Shown: positions 43,795-54,296 of the stretch, one piece after another
Position numbering within the stretch: position 1 is the first letter of the stretch
How the letters are laid out: each line of letters opens with the position of its first letter
DNA from: Ascoidea asiatica
Lineage: Eukaryota > Ascomycota > Saccharomycetes > Ascoideales > Ascoideaceae
NCBI GenBank assembly: GCA_001600695.1
Contig: BCKQ01000012.1
Span: 272,096 to 336,095 of the forward strand
DNA length: 64,000 nt
Reading direction: 5' to 3'
The notes under the pieces: model-generated
Database searches by the model: none
Told to the model about the DNA's origin: nothing
The model's input: only the letters and a program-made list of their open reading frames with translations
Position numbers and translations under genes: made by a program

Positions 43795-44348
43795 TATTAG
43801 ATTAGTAAACTAATAAGATTAATTAAATTTTAAGAATGGTGAAATAATTGAAAAGAAATAAGTTTGAAAGATTGAATAAAGTTATATTATTAAATGATAT
43901 TTGAAATTTTATTACTTGAAAAATAAAAACAATAAAAAAAAGAAAAGATATCATTAGAAATTTATATTGAACTGGAAGATGAAAATTGAATGAAACAAAA
44001 TTAATAGAAACCTAGAAGAAAGGTAAAACATAATATTTTGCTGAGTGTTTTTATGAATATTATAGTTTGTCATTATTCTATTTAGTTGTTCAGACGTTAA
44101 AATGAGTTTCAATTACACAAATTCCTGAATAGAGAAGTATAAATTAAGTTAGAAAGACGTTATGATTGTGCATTGTCAATCAAAGAATAAAAGCATAGGT
44201 TGGGAAATGAATGCATGGAATCAGCATTTTCATTCATTAGAAGAAAGCTTGATGAAATATAGTAAGGTCTTCTCAACCAAAGTGAAAACTTTAGATTCAA
44301 AGCCCATTTTAAAGGGAAGAAAAATGCAAATTGAAAGGAAAAATTACT

Positions 44349-44371
44349 TTCCTAATTGGGAACTCAAAGGA
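44349..44371. repeat. 23-bp block shared with the adhesin A promoter
   Basis: Second copy of the block described at 17244-17266; identical over 23 bases, lying 555 bp from the adhesin B ATG. Confidence 0.85.
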
Positions 44372-44940
44372 TATTTGTATACTAAAATTTGCAGTAATGT
44401 TCCACAACAATAATGCAATAAGACTAACTTCTAGAAGAATAATTTTGAATTGTGTAGTTAAAATTAATTATTCAAATCCAATTTCAATGCTAATCACAAT
44501 TTCTTTGAGTTACGATGGTCAATTATATAATTATTTTGTTATATTTTTGTTTATTTTTTTATTATCGGTAATGATTTTGTCTATTTTAGTAGGAGAGATA
44601 ATAATTGACTAATGATTGTTTTGAAAATTGGGTGATTTATGTTTCTTTTTTCATTTTTATTTTGATGAACTAAACAATATCAAATTGAAACTCAATCTAT
44701 TAACCCGAACTTTTCAATTGAGATTTTAATCTCTCAATGGAGTTAACATCTCAATAGAATCTTAATTTATAAAGTATATTGCCTATTATTTATTCAGAAA
44801 CTGTAACTTCCTAAAAGGGAATTACCGATTTCCATCCACCGAAATTGATGGAGCCCTTCTTTTTTTAATGGGGTTACAAATTACATTTACTGGGCTCTTA
44901 ATAAAAATATGGTCACCTGCTACTTTTATTAGGTCAGAGA

Positions 44941-44965
44941 TGAGTCAGCTTATACGCTCACGTGA
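44941..44965. promoter_or_regulatory. TGAGTCA (Gcn4-type) and TCACGTGA (E-box) pair
   Basis: TGAGTCA at 44941-44947 and the palindrome TCACGTGA at 44958-44965, about 360 bp before the NBP2 ATG. These are known binding words for Gcn4/AP-1 and Cbf1/bHLH factors; function here is inference. Confidence 0.45.
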
Positions 44966-45035
44966 TGTTCCTTTTTTGTTGTGCGTTGCACAAATATGTG
45001 CTTCTATGCATACGTGCCTGTTCTAAATATAGATA

Positions 45036-45041
45036 CACGTG
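45036..45041. promoter_or_regulatory. CACGTG E-box
   Basis: CACGTG in the context ACACGTGACCCT, sharing CACGTGACCCT with the element upstream of PSE1 (3228-3238). Confidence 0.45.
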
Positions 45042-45318
45042 ACCCTCCTTTTTTTTTCTCTTTCCTGTCCTGTTATTTCCACAATTAAATTACAATATTC
45101 CATCACCCAGTACAATAGAATTCTGTAAACAACTGAAGCAAATCTGGTTTTTATTCTTCTGAGTAACGTAACCTATCCAAAACAATCCAAAAACATCACA
45201 AATCAAAATATCTGACCCCATTCTAAATGATTAGATATTTGAAAATCATAAATTAATATAAAATAAAATATATAAATAACTTATAAAGGATATAGATAAT
45301 ATATATATTTGAGAAACA

Positions 45319-47232
45319 ATGTCTTCAACAAATCAAGATCTCGATAATAATAATATAATGTCCACTACAACCCCAACTTCAACTTCAACTTCTTCAAATT
45401 CTGCTTCGGTTGCAACAACTGCAAATCAAGCTACTTCTAATACAAATTCTAATACAAATTCAAAAAGGTTTTCAAATATTTCAATAACTTCTTCAAAATC
45501 AAATTTAATTCCAAGCTTAAGAAATTCTTATAGATTAGATTCAAGATTTAATGAAAATATTTCTAGTATTATTGAAATCTATGATTTAATTTCCGTTAAA
45601 GATTTCGGTTATAATGATGATGATCCTTTACATTATGGATTATCAAATTATGAATTATATTTAAATAATCAATTAACTAATTCTCAGTTAAATTATTTCA
45701 ATTCTCTTCAAAATAATAATAATAACAATAATAATAATCAGAATTCTTCTTTCCAGAATAATTTAAATATGATAAATTTAAAAGAAATTGATGAAGAATT
45801 GGAATTACAGAGGAATAATGATGAAGATTTCATAAGTAATAATATAAGCAATAGCAATACTAATAATAATAACAATATAAGTAATAAATTAATAAATAAT
45901 GTAAATCAGTTTGAAATTCAGGATTTGGAAGATGTAAATGAAGAAGATGAATCTGATTCAATATTACCACATAATAATGATAATAATAGTAATAACAACA
46001 AAACTAATTCCGATTCTAATGATATGAACATGGATAATGACCTTAATAATGATATAGACAATGAAATAGATAATGATATTGATAGTAATTTAGATAATGA
46101 TATTGTTGATGATGAAGATGATTTAATTCAAGCTTATGCATTATATGATTTCGTACCGGAAAATGATAATGAAATTCAATTAAATTATGGACAATTAATT
46201 TATATTGCATATAAACATGGACAAGGTTGGTTAGTTGCTCAAGATCCAATTAATGGTAAAACTGGTTTAGTTCCAGAACAATACGTTGAAATAATTCCAA
46301 AAGATTCAAGCTTAAATGAACAATTTAATCAATTTCAATCAAATCAATCAAATCAATTCAATTCAAATTTAAAAAATAATAATTTAAATAATTCAAATTC
46401 AAAAAGAAATTCAAAATATTCAATTAAAAATTCTAAAAATTCATCAAAAAGAAATTCTAAATACTCCATTAAAAATTCAAGAAATTCTTCCAAAAGAAAT
46501 TCAAAATATTCCGTTAAATCAATTTCAAATAATAATAAAAATTCAAATAAAATTTTACCAAATGATTTAAGTTTAAATAGTATAGATTCTGAAATATCGG
46601 ATTTACAAATTGATCCAAATGATTTAAAACCATTTTTACCTGATATATTCAATTCAAATTCAAATTCTGAATTAAATTTAGATTCAAATTTATTGAATTT
46701 ATCAAATTCATCAAATGATTTGAATAATACAACTCCAACTAAAAATAATAGTACTAATAATATTAATACTAATAGAATATCGAGTGATTTCAAGTTTAAT
46801 TTCAATTTCAACAATTCAAAGTATAATTTTAGTAAAGATTTGAATCAAAATAAATCATATACTAATACTGATAATATAAATGATACAAATGATGCTATAG
46901 ATACTAAAGAAACAAAATCAAATGATAATCAAACTAATGCAAGCGATAATACTCTCAACTCAAATACTTCTAAAATTGTTGATAGTAATAAAATAATACA
47001 TAAGTAACAGTATTCAATCTTAGATTCAAATGAAGATGAATGGATTGAAGTATCTGATAATGAAAATGAAACCAAGAAGAACTCAGATAATAGCAATAAG
47101 GACAATAATAATGCTAAGAACACTATTGAGAAGAGTTTGAATCCAAACCAGGATCTAAATCTTAACAAAACCAAAAGACAATTATCTGAAAATGAATTAC
47201 TCAATAAACTAAACCAATTAGAGTTAAAATAG
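45319..47232 (+). CDS. NBP2: SH3-domain adaptor Nbp2, interrupted by one in-frame TAA
   Basis: Adaptor that in yeast links phosphatase Ptc1 to MAP-kinase pathways through one SH3 domain. The SH3 domain lies near residues 267-330: AYALYDFVPENDNEIQLNYG, then YIAYKHGQGWLVAQDP and GKTGLVPEQYV, very like yeast Nbp2. A conserved N-terminal piece ends DDDPLHYG. The frame stops at TAA 47005-47007 (562 residues). The same frame then stays open for 74 more codons to TAG 47230-47232, and this tail begins ILDSNEDEWIEVSDNENE. Yeast Nbp2 ends with a comparable segment (EDEYDDNDEWEDIDD, from memory), so the tail looks like the true C terminus. Explanations are a sequencing error, a recent nonsense mutation, stop readthrough, or a 39-nt in-frame GT-AG intron (46985-47023). 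Asn-rich linkers lengthen the protein. Confidence 0.85.
47005..47007 (+). other. In-frame TAA inside the NBP2 reading frame
   Basis: The codons around it are CAT AAG TAA CAG TAT TCA. The frame continues unbroken to 47230. The CAG after the stop fits the CAR part of the known yeast readthrough context, but the next codon TAT does not fit its second half. Confidence 0.9.
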
Positions 47233-47889
47233 TTTTTTTTTTCTTTCAACTTTCTCTATATTTTTTAACTAATTTATCAATCACATTAATATTAACATTA
47301 ACCCTATTCAGTATTTAATACCGATTTCTTTTTTTTTCACCAATTACTATTTTGTTTTATATTTTCAATTGTTTATTTTATTGTTAACTATTAACATTCT
47401 GTTTTCTGCATTTTTATTCGTTTGCTTAGTTCATTTACTGAGTTGATTTACTTAGTTCTTTCTTACTCTATTTTACTTTACTTTACTTTACACTCTGTAC
47501 TTTTTTTTTGTTAATCTCTTTTAAATTTTGTTAATAGTTAATTATATTTGTTTTTTTCAATCTCTGTAAATTATGATCATAATCATTTATCAGACTCTGA
47601 GATATTTCAACCCAGAAGCAGAAGCATCAAAAACACCATCTTTTTTCCAGGCAGCCAACACCAGAAACAAAGACAGTCACGTGTGCTACTTCGAGTTCTA
47701 AAATTATTTCAACCCAACCGCCCAAAGAAAAACAAATGAGGAGCAGAAATCAATTTCAGCTGAGAAATAAACAAGAACCAGAAGAACAAGATAAGACAGA
47801 AACAACCTTCTTTATCTTTATGAACTACAAGAAAAGACAACAGTGTTTGATATTTAATATTTTGATTTAAGAATATATAATCTTTAGAA
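47233..47889. promoter_or_regulatory. NBP2 3' region and HAP2 promoter
   Basis: T-rich just after the NBP2 tail. A mildly GC-richer patch at about 47590-47730 holds a CACGTG at 47678-47683, about 210 bp before the HAP2 ATG. The 63-codon ORF at 47548 is not supported. Confidence 0.55.
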
Positions 47890-49167
47890 ATGTCCAACTT
47901 TTTAGCTAATCAGGATAACCAGCAGTCTCAACTGCATGCTAATGGCTATTATCAGTCCAATGAAGAAACTTATCTCTTAAATCAGTATCTTCAGCAGAGT
48001 CATCAACAACAACAGCAGTCTGTAGGTCAAGAAGTTTATGATGTTAGTAATATTTCAAATCTTCCAAATATACCAAATATATCAAATATTCCAAATATAC
48101 CTAATATTTCAAATATACCAAATCAATCACAATCTCCACCACCAAATTCATCTCAAAATAATAATACTTCTGCAAATGTTGAAAATAATTCTTCTCAAGA
48201 ACAACCATTTTATGTAAATGCAAAACAATATCATAGAATTTTAAAAAGAAGAATTGCTAGAGCTAAATTAGAAGAAACTTTAAAAGTTCAAAGAGGTAGA
48301 AAACCATATTTACATGAATCAAGACATAAACATGCAATGAGAAGACCAAGAGGTCAAGGTGGTAGATTTTTAACTGCTAGTGAAATTGCAGAAAGAGAAA
48401 AACAAGAAGAAATAAAAAAAAAAAAATTAATTAAAGATTTAGAAAATAAGTTAAATAATAATATTAATAATGAAAATGAAAATAATAAAAATAGCAAAGA
48501 TAGTAATATTATTGATAATAGTCAAATTGAAAATACGACACAAGTGAGTAATAATGAATCAGTCTTAAATTTAAATATAAATACAGAAGTTATCAATGAC
48601 TCAATTACAAACTTGAATACTGATACTATTCCAAATGCAAATACAAACACAAATGCAAATACAAATACAAATACAGATGAAAATGAAAATGAAAATGAAA
48701 AGGAAAATGAAAGGAAAAAGGAAAGCTCAACTTTAAATTCAAATACAAATAAAGACTTAAATGCAAATGTAATTTCTAGTATAAATAAAGAAATACCTAA
48801 TGAAGCTCCAATTCAATCTTCAAATGAGACAAATAAAAATATATCCGATAATAATAATAATGACAATAATGTCTTAAATTCAATAGTGAAAACAGATCAG
48901 GAAAAAAGTTCTAGTGAAATTGAAGAAAAGAATATTGATCCACAAGAAAAGACTGAAATTATTGAAATTACTGAAAGTTATGGAAGTAATGAAAGTAATG
49001 AAAGTAATGAAAGTAATGAAAGTAATGAAAATAATGAAAATAATAAAATTAATGAAGAAACCAAAATTTCTGAAGAAAAGGAACCTGAAAAATCAGTAAA
49101 TGAAAATGTAAGTTCGATTCCTGTGAATGATAACGAAAATTCAAATTCTGATCAAAATAAAATCTAA
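47890..49167 (+). CDS. HAP2: CCAAT-binding factor subunit Hap2 (NF-YA)
   Basis: DNA-binding subunit of the HAP complex, which activates respiratory and other genes through CCAAT boxes; 425 residues. The conserved core lies near residues 100-165. The subunit-association helix is [18 protein letters not shown] with [11 protein letters not shown], followed by the linker and DNA-contact region [20 protein letters not shown] then GRF. The N terminus is Gln-rich and carries PNI/SNI repeats. The 260-residue C-terminal extension is Asn/Glu-rich with ESN repeats and is not part of the family core. CCAAT words occur upstream of several genes in this window, but direct regulation is not shown. Confidence 0.97.
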   Translation: MSNFLANQDNQQSQLHANGYYQSNEETYLLNQYLQQSHQQQQQSVGQEVYDVSNISNLPNIPNISNIPNIPNISNIPNQSQSPPPNSSQNNNTSANVENNSSQEQPFYVNAKQYHRILKRRIARAKLEETLKVQRGRKPYLHESRHKHAMRRPRGQGGRFLTASEIAEREKQEEIKKKKLIKDLENKLNNNINNENENNKNSKDSNIIDNSQIENTTQVSNNESVLNLNINTEVINDSITNLNTDTIPNANTNTNANTNTNTDENENENEKENERKKESSTLNSNTNKDLNANVISSINKEIPNEAPIQSSNETNKNISDNNNNDNNVLNSIVKTDQEKSSSEIEEKNIDPQEKTEIIEITESYGSNESNESNESNESNENNENNKINEETKISEEKEPEKSVNENVSSIPVNDNENSNSDQNKI

Positions 49168-49424
49168 TTCCATTGTACTTTTTTAAGTATCTTAACTTTG
49201 AGATACTAATTTTTAGTTTTCTTTAGTTCTTTTATACTATTCTTTATATTTATATATTATATTCTTGACTTATATTCTTGATTAATATTTTTAATTGATA
49301 TTTTCAATTAATATTTTTATTTTTTTTTTTTCAAAATTATAACCCCTATATAAATATATATTCAGTATATATGTATTATTATTATTATTATTATTAAATT
49401 TTTATTATTTTTTAATGAATTTAT

Positions 49425-50186
49425 TTATACTTCTAATGAATTCATTTTATCCTTTAATTGATCAATACCAGAAGTATAAGCTAAACCTTTTTCAAATAAT
49501 TCTCTACCAGTTAATTTTCCTTGATGTAATAATTTTAATCTTTCTTCTTCTCTATTATTTAAACCAAATTTTTCTCTATATTCTTTTCTCCATTCATTAA
49601 AATTTTCAACAATTATTTTTGTACCAATAAATTTTTTATTTTCAATTAATTCTCTTTCTCTTAATTTTTTTTCTTCTTCTTTTTCAATAATATCTAAATT
49701 TTTTTGAAATAAAATTTCACCTTTTTCTTTTAAAATTGATGTTAAAGTAAAAATTAAAGGCATACCTAAATTTTCATTTGCTTCATTATAAATTTCATTT
49801 AATAAAGTTTTTAAATCATAATTTGAAAATTCAACAATTTCAGAAGCAATTAATGGTTTTTTTTTACCAGAATCAAATTCATCTTGTTCTCCATCATTAT
49901 TTTCAAAATCTGAATCTTCTTCATTATTTGAATATTCTTCTTCAGAATCTTCATTATTATTTTCATTATCATTATTTTCATCATCAATCGTTATATTTAA
50001 ATCAGGTAATTCATTTGGATAATTAGGTGTATAATGAACATTTAATTTTAATCTATGTTTTCTTTCACTTGAAGTATCTAATAATAAAGATATTGAAAAA
50101 TCAGTATTACTTTTTTTAACTAATTCATCTGGATATATAGATTCTAAAATCTCTAATTCTTGAGTTTGCTCTTCTATTGGGTCCAT
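49425..50186 (-). CDS. GIR2: RWD-domain protein Gir2
   Basis: Cytosolic RWD protein that in yeast binds Gcn1 and the GTPase Rbg2 in translational control; 253 residues from the chosen start (yeast 265). The RWD domain is at the N terminus: EEQTQELEILESIYPDELVK, then NVHYTPNYPNELPDLNI. An acidic disordered insert (DNENNNEDSEEEYSNNEEDS) follows, as in Gir2. The C-terminal half ends with FNEWRKEYREKFG and GKLTGRELFEKGLAY, matching Gir2/RWDD1. I start at ATG 50184-50186 (MDPIEEQT), where homologues begin; an in-frame ATG at 50237 would add 17 Lys/Asn-rich residues and cannot be excluded. The gene is divergent from LTO1 with only about 325 bp between starts, and nearly abuts HAP2 at its 3' end. 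Confidence 0.93.
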   Translation of the reverse strand: MDPIEEQTQELEILESIYPDELVKKSNTDFSISLLLDTSSERKHRLKLNVHYTPNYPNELPDLNITIDDENNDNENNNEDSEEEYSNNEEDSDFENNDGEQDEFDSGKKKPLIASEIVEFSNYDLKTLLNEIYNEANENLGMPLIFTLTSILKEKGEILFQKNLDIIEKEEEKKLRERELIENKKFIGTKIIVENFNEWRKEYREKFGLNNREEERLKLLHQGKLTGRELFEKGLAYTSGIDQLKDKMNSLEV

Positions 50187-50511
50187 TTGAAATATATATT
50201 TAAAAGATTTTTTCTTATTTTTTAGATTATAATTCATAAAGTTATTATTATTAAGTTGATTTATTTAATTTGATCTAATTCAAGTCGACTTCTTATTACT
50301 TTTCTTATTTTTGTTTGCTAAGTAAATTTTAAAGGGCGGTAAAAAATGAAATAAAAAACCCTTTCCATAGTTAAGACAACAACTCATAATGAAAAATGTA
50401 ATTGAATAGAGATTATGAATTCAATCAAATCTATTTAAATTATTAATTTTATTATTAAGTTTCAAAATATTTTGAGAAAAAGAATAATAAAAAGAAAAAG
50501 AAGTAAATGAA

Positions 50512-50612
50512 ATGAATTTTGATGATCTTTTGAATCTTGAAGAAACGTAAGTAATTAGTATTATTGTTATTATTATTTATTAAACTAATAAGATAAATAA
50601 TTTCTAACATAT

Positions 50613-50658
<46 letters not shown>

Positions 50659-51154
50659 AAAATAATTAAGTTATTATAAAGATGGTTTTAAAGAAGGTTT
50701 AGAAGAATCAAATAAAAAAAATTATATTGATGGAAAACAATATGGTTTACAAACTGGATTTCAAAGATATTTAAGAATTGGAATTATTAAAGGATATTTA
50801 AAATCATTAAAAAATTATTATAAAGAAAATGAAAATATTAAAGATTCAAAAGAAAATATGAATATAATAAAAAATATAAATGAATTAAATAAATATATAA
50901 ATGAATTTATTAATAATAATGAAATTTCAAATGAAAATGAAGATGTTAAATTTTTAGATTTAATTTTATTAAAATCAAGAAATAAACTTAGATTAATAAA
51001 TTATATTATAAATAAAAAAAATAAGATAAAATTTGAAGAAAAAATTGATGAAAAAAATTTAAAAAATTTAGAATTAATAAAATCTTTAGATAATTTAGTT
51101 TTTGAAATTTCTGGAGAATTAAATATTAAAATAGATTTAGAAAAATCATGGTAA
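50512..51154 (+). CDS. LTO1: Lto1, deca-GX3 protein (spliced, two exons)
   Basis: Partner of Yae1 in the adaptor that delivers iron-sulfur clusters to the ribosome-recycling ATPase Rli1. Exon 1 is 50512-50546 (MNFDDLLNLEE plus two bases). Exon 2 is 50671-51154 and completes the Thr codon, then reads YYKDGFKEGLEE and YIDGKQYGLQTGFQRYLRIG. The joined protein is 172 residues (yeast 162). The N terminus, the deca-GX3 glycine pattern and the final Trp (EKSW; the yeast protein also ends SW and uses it to bind the cytosolic iron-sulfur targeting complex) all fit. The intron has GTAAGT, a CTAAC branch sequence and a terminal AAG. Any annotation relying on uninterrupted ORFs would miss the start and call only 50858-51154. 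Confidence 0.96.
50547..50670 (+). other. LTO1 intron (124 nt) with a 40-bp AT repeat
   Basis: 5' splice site GTAAGT at 50547-50552, branch sequence CTAAC at 50604-50608, 3' splice site AG at 50669-50670. Between branch and acceptor lies (AT)20 at 50615-50654, making the branch-to-acceptor distance about 63 nt. It is the only intron I can support in this window. Confidence 0.93.
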
Positions 51155-51258
51155 ATTTACAATATATGAATATAATTGAATCTATTTATTAATGAAGGGA
51201 AAGAAAGAGAAGTAAAAGGAAAATGAAAAAACTAGAATATAAAGAATGAAGATGAAAA

Positions 51259-52365
51259 CTATTTAGGTAAATCATTTGTATCAGTTGATTTTGAAATCAT
51301 TTTTGGTTTAATAATAGTTGTAATATTGGAATTTATATTAGTAAAATCTTTAGTAGTAATAGTATTGATTGAATCATTATTTAAAATAATTTTATTAATA
51401 TTTTGTAAATTCATTTGTTTTTTATTTTCAATTAATCTTAATAAATTTCTTAATAACATTGCAATTGTAACTTTACCAATTTTAGGTACATATAAAGAAG
51501 CTTTTTGATTAATATCATCATTAAAATTATTTTCACTTGAAAAATTTATACAAATGGTACCATCTTTAATATAATTTGTTGGAAATTTATATGATTTTGA
51601 AGGTACACCAGTTATTATAACATCAGAAATATTTGAAATTTGTTTTAAATTTAAATTTTTAACATCTTCAATTTGATGTTTAATTAATTTTAAACCTTGA
51701 CCTCTTGTAAATTTTTGAATACCTGTTAAATCAATTGAATAAACAATTGCACCATCATTTGCTAATAAAGCAGCTAATGGTCTACCAACAATTTCACTTC
51801 TATTAATAATTGTAATAGTTTTACCATATAATTTATTACCATAATTTAATAAATTATTATAAACTCCAAGATATTCTAAAATTTTAATAATTGCTAATGG
51901 AGTACATGGAATTATTGATTTTAAATTTTTATTATTATTTAAAAATCTTATATTATGATACATATTTTGAATATAATGATGATTTAAACCTTCAATATCT
52001 TTTTCAATATTTACAACTTCTTGTAAATATTGATCTTGTCTATCACCAAATACAGGAAAATAAATCATTATACCATCAATTGAATCATCATTATTTGCAA
52101 TAATAATTTCTTCTTCTAATTTATCTTTTGTAACTTCTTTTAATTCATAATTAAAACCAATTGATTTACTTGTTTTACTTGTCCAATTTGCATAAATTTT
52201 TGCAGCTGGATCATTTGAAGCTAAAAAACCAATTAATTTTGGTGATTTATTTAATAATTTAACATTATTTGAAATTTCATTAATATAATTTTTTGCAATA
52301 TTATTTGCAAAAATTGTTTTACCTGCATTATTTAAAACTTTTTTTAAAACTTGAACTGAAGTCAT
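51259..52365 (-). CDS. MTD1: NAD-dependent methylenetetrahydrofolate dehydrogenase
   Basis: Cytosolic one-carbon enzyme oxidising 5,10-methylene-THF with NAD; 368 residues (yeast 320). The match to yeast Mtd1 runs almost end to end: LIGFLASNDPAAKIYANWT, GIMIYFPVFGDRQDQYLQ, IPCTPLAIIKILEYL, INRSEIVGRPLAALLANDGA, QKFTRGQGLKL and KVTIAMLLRNLLRL. About 45 Asn/Thr/Ile-rich residues beyond the usual end have no counterpart I know. The N terminus is also about ten residues longer, which raises but does not prove an organellar form. Convergent with LTO1, with about 100 bp between stops. Confidence 0.96.
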   Translation of the reverse strand: MTSVQVLKKVLNNAGKTIFANNIAKNYINEISNNVKLLNKSPKLIGFLASNDPAAKIYANWTSKTSKSIGFNYELKEVTKDKLEEEIIIANNDDSIDGIMIYFPVFGDRQDQYLQEVVNIEKDIEGLNHHYIQNMYHNIRFLNNNKNLKSIIPCTPLAIIKILEYLGVYNNLLNYGNKLYGKTITIINRSEIVGRPLAALLANDGAIVYSIDLTGIQKFTRGQGLKLIKHQIEDVKNLNLKQISNISDVIITGVPSKSYKFPTNYIKDGTICINFSSENNFNDDINQKASLYVPKIGKVTIAMLLRNLLRLIENKKQMNLQNINKIILNNDSINTITTKDFTNINSNITTIIKPKMISKSTDTNDLPK

Positions 52366-52640
52366 TTTTAAAAAAAAAAGATATAATATAGTATTATATG
52401 GTAAAGTTATATGCTTTAGATAAATATATGATAAATATACGATAAATATAATAAATATATTACATTTTCAATCAATTTTCAAAAAAGAACAATCAATTTA
52501 AATAAAGTAAATATAATAAAACTTAATAGAAGAAACTAATAACTTTATATTCTAAAAATTTTTCACTCATCTTTTTTTTTGCAACTTTTTTTTACTTTTT
52601 TTTTTTCTCTCTCTATTATTATTCATTATTTAGTCTTAAT

Positions 52641-52680
52641 AGTATTAGTATTAGTATTAGTATTAGTATTAGTATTAGTA
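52641..52680. repeat. (AGTATT)n hexanucleotide microsatellite
   Basis: More than six perfect tandem copies. Confidence 0.9.
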
Positions 52681-52924
52681 TGCTGCTTTAGTAAGTTAAT
52701 AAAATTTTTGAGTGCTTTTAAGGGCTTTTTGTCTGTTTGGTGAAGAAATAAGAAATATTTGCAAATTACGCGTGTTTTTGCAGTGTTTTTGCTGGTTCAC
52801 TTCGAGTATTTCGCTTTTCTTCAATTGCTCAGGTGAAAAATGTGTCATTCTTCAGAGTTAAGGAAGTATTAAGTAGTAGTTAGTTAGTTAGTAGTTGGTC
52901 AGTAGTTAGTCAGCCAGTATGGTA

Positions 52925-52972
52925 TCTTTCTTCTCTCTTCTCTCTTCTCTCTTCTTTCTTCTTTCTTCTTTC
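52925..52972. repeat. Pyrimidine microsatellite (CTCTTCT/CTTTCTT units)
   Basis: A pure C/T run of TCTCTTC units passing into TTTCTTC units; a purine/pyrimidine mirror-type tract upstream of MTD1. Confidence 0.8.
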
Positions 52973-53118
52973 GTGTTTCTGTTTGTGTCGCTTAAAAGAC
53001 AATTTGTGAACAGTGCAATCACCTGACTACACCTGCTCGTTACTGCTGTGATTTGTTAGTTGCCTTCAGTATCGGCTAAAGCTCAGCGATAAAAAATATT
53101 AATTAAATACAGAAATAA

Positions 53119-53154
53119 TTATTGTTATTGTTATTGTTATTGTTATTGTTATTG
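53119..53154. repeat. (TTATTG)6 microsatellite
   Basis: Six perfect tandem hexamers in noncoding DNA. Confidence 0.9.
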
Positions 53155-53274
53155 CAGTGACTGATTCTGATTCTGATTCTAATGACAAGAAGAAAGCAAA
53201 GAGCAAGAAGAGTAAAAGAAAAGTAAATATCTATTAATTGAATATCAATATCAATATCAATGTCATCTATTCAA

Positions 53275-54296
53275 TTATACTTTTTTCAATTCCTTCAAGC
53301 ATCTTTTGTACTTACACATAATTCCATAATCAACTCTTAGCTTTTTTCTTCTTTCAAAAACAAATTTAAAAGGATCAACATAACTAGTATATAATTCTTC
53401 ATTTTTTTTTAAATCTTTACAAGCATAAATCTTAAGACTATTCTTGAGCATCGAATCACCAAAATCCATTCTTGTATTCAAATCACATCTATGTTTGAGA
53501 TTGGATTGAATTAAATAAATTGATGTATTTATATTATTACAATTAAAATTTCCTAAATAAAACATGAACTCTTCATATGATAATTTATCTTCTTTTTGAA
53601 AACAATCATTAAATAATTTAAATCCATTTTCCCACATATTTTCCAAATATTCTTTTGATGGTAAAACAACTTCATTTTCAAAAATTCTTAAAAATTTCAC
53701 TCTTTTATCCATTGAAATTGTTTTTAAAGATTTAAATTGTTTTAAAAATAATTCATTTGATTTATTTGAATGTAGTCTTAAGAAAATTTAAAATTTTCTG
53801 AATTCAATTCCTTTTCTGGATTTGAATTATGATAAACAAATTTATGAAAATTATGTTCAATTGTTTTACAATCTAAAGAGTAATATGAAAATTCACATTT
53901 ATCACATTTAAGTAAATTCATTAAATGCTCATTTGTTGGATAATAACAATAATTACAAATAATACCTTTTTCAACAAAAGGTGAAATTTGAAAATCATGA
54001 TGTTTTATTAATGGTTTTTCAATCCATAATAATGTACCTTTTTTAATTTCTTTTCTTGCAAAAAGTCTACATCCTTCTTTTTCAGAATAAACTGCTTTAA
54101 CTAATTTATTTGAGGTTTGATCATTGTTAGAAATTTCATCTTCATAATCAATTCCTAAACATGGAGTTCTCTTATGTGTTATTTTTGAAGCAAACCCAAT
54201 TTGTTCCTCATCTAGAGTTTCGCGTAAAATTTTTCTAAATTCAGGAGAACACATATCTTTATCGATATATTCAATCACAAAGTCACTATCACCCAT
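53275..54296 (-). pseudogene. SET5: SET5-like SET/MYND protein gene with a frameshift
   Basis: Homologue of yeast Set5, a SMYD-type methyltransferase of histone H4. Two frames cover it: 53778-54296 (172 codons) and 53275-53712 (145 codons), whose frame is open back to about 53787. The first holds the SET start (GCRLFARKEIKKGTLLW) and a MYND-like Cys region (CNYC, CDKCEFSYYSLDC). The second holds the SET end (DLKKNEELYTSYVDPF, RRKKLRVDYGIMCKYKRC). Homology runs through the junction in a T-rich stretch near 53781-53788, so one base appears missing there. No splice signals fit. The catalytic NHxCxPN signature is KHRCDLN here, and one post-SET Cys is Tyr. A homopolymer sequencing error could explain the shift, but not the lost catalytic motif. 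Confidence 0.8.

Larger units (their letters stand above)
43795..45318. promoter_or_regulatory. Divergent promoter region, adhesin B and NBP2
   Basis: About 1.5 kb. The side near the adhesin shares a 23-bp block with the adhesin A promoter (44349-44371). The NBP2 side has a GC-richer patch at about 44920-45065 with TGAGTCA and two CACGTG elements. ORFs at 44162-44413 and 44331-44612 overlap the shared block and are not supported as genes. Confidence 0.6.
52366..53274. promoter_or_regulatory. MTD1 upstream region, rich in microsatellites
   Basis: About 900 bp between the MTD1 start and the end of the SET5 homologue. It contains (AGTATT)n at 52641-52680, a CTCTTCT-type pyrimidine repeat at about 52925-52972, (TTATTG)6 at 53119-53154 and short GATTCT and ATCAAT repeats. 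A GC-richer stretch spans about 52720-53070. No gene seen. Confidence 0.6.

Noticed and set aside
44162-44612. Two overlapping ORFs upstream of adhesin B
   Set aside because: They cover the block shared with the adhesin A promoter, where no equivalent frame exists.
53713-53777. Intron instead of a frameshift in the SET5-like gene
   Set aside because: No GT, branch or AG arrangement restores the frame there, and homology continues through the junction without a gap.
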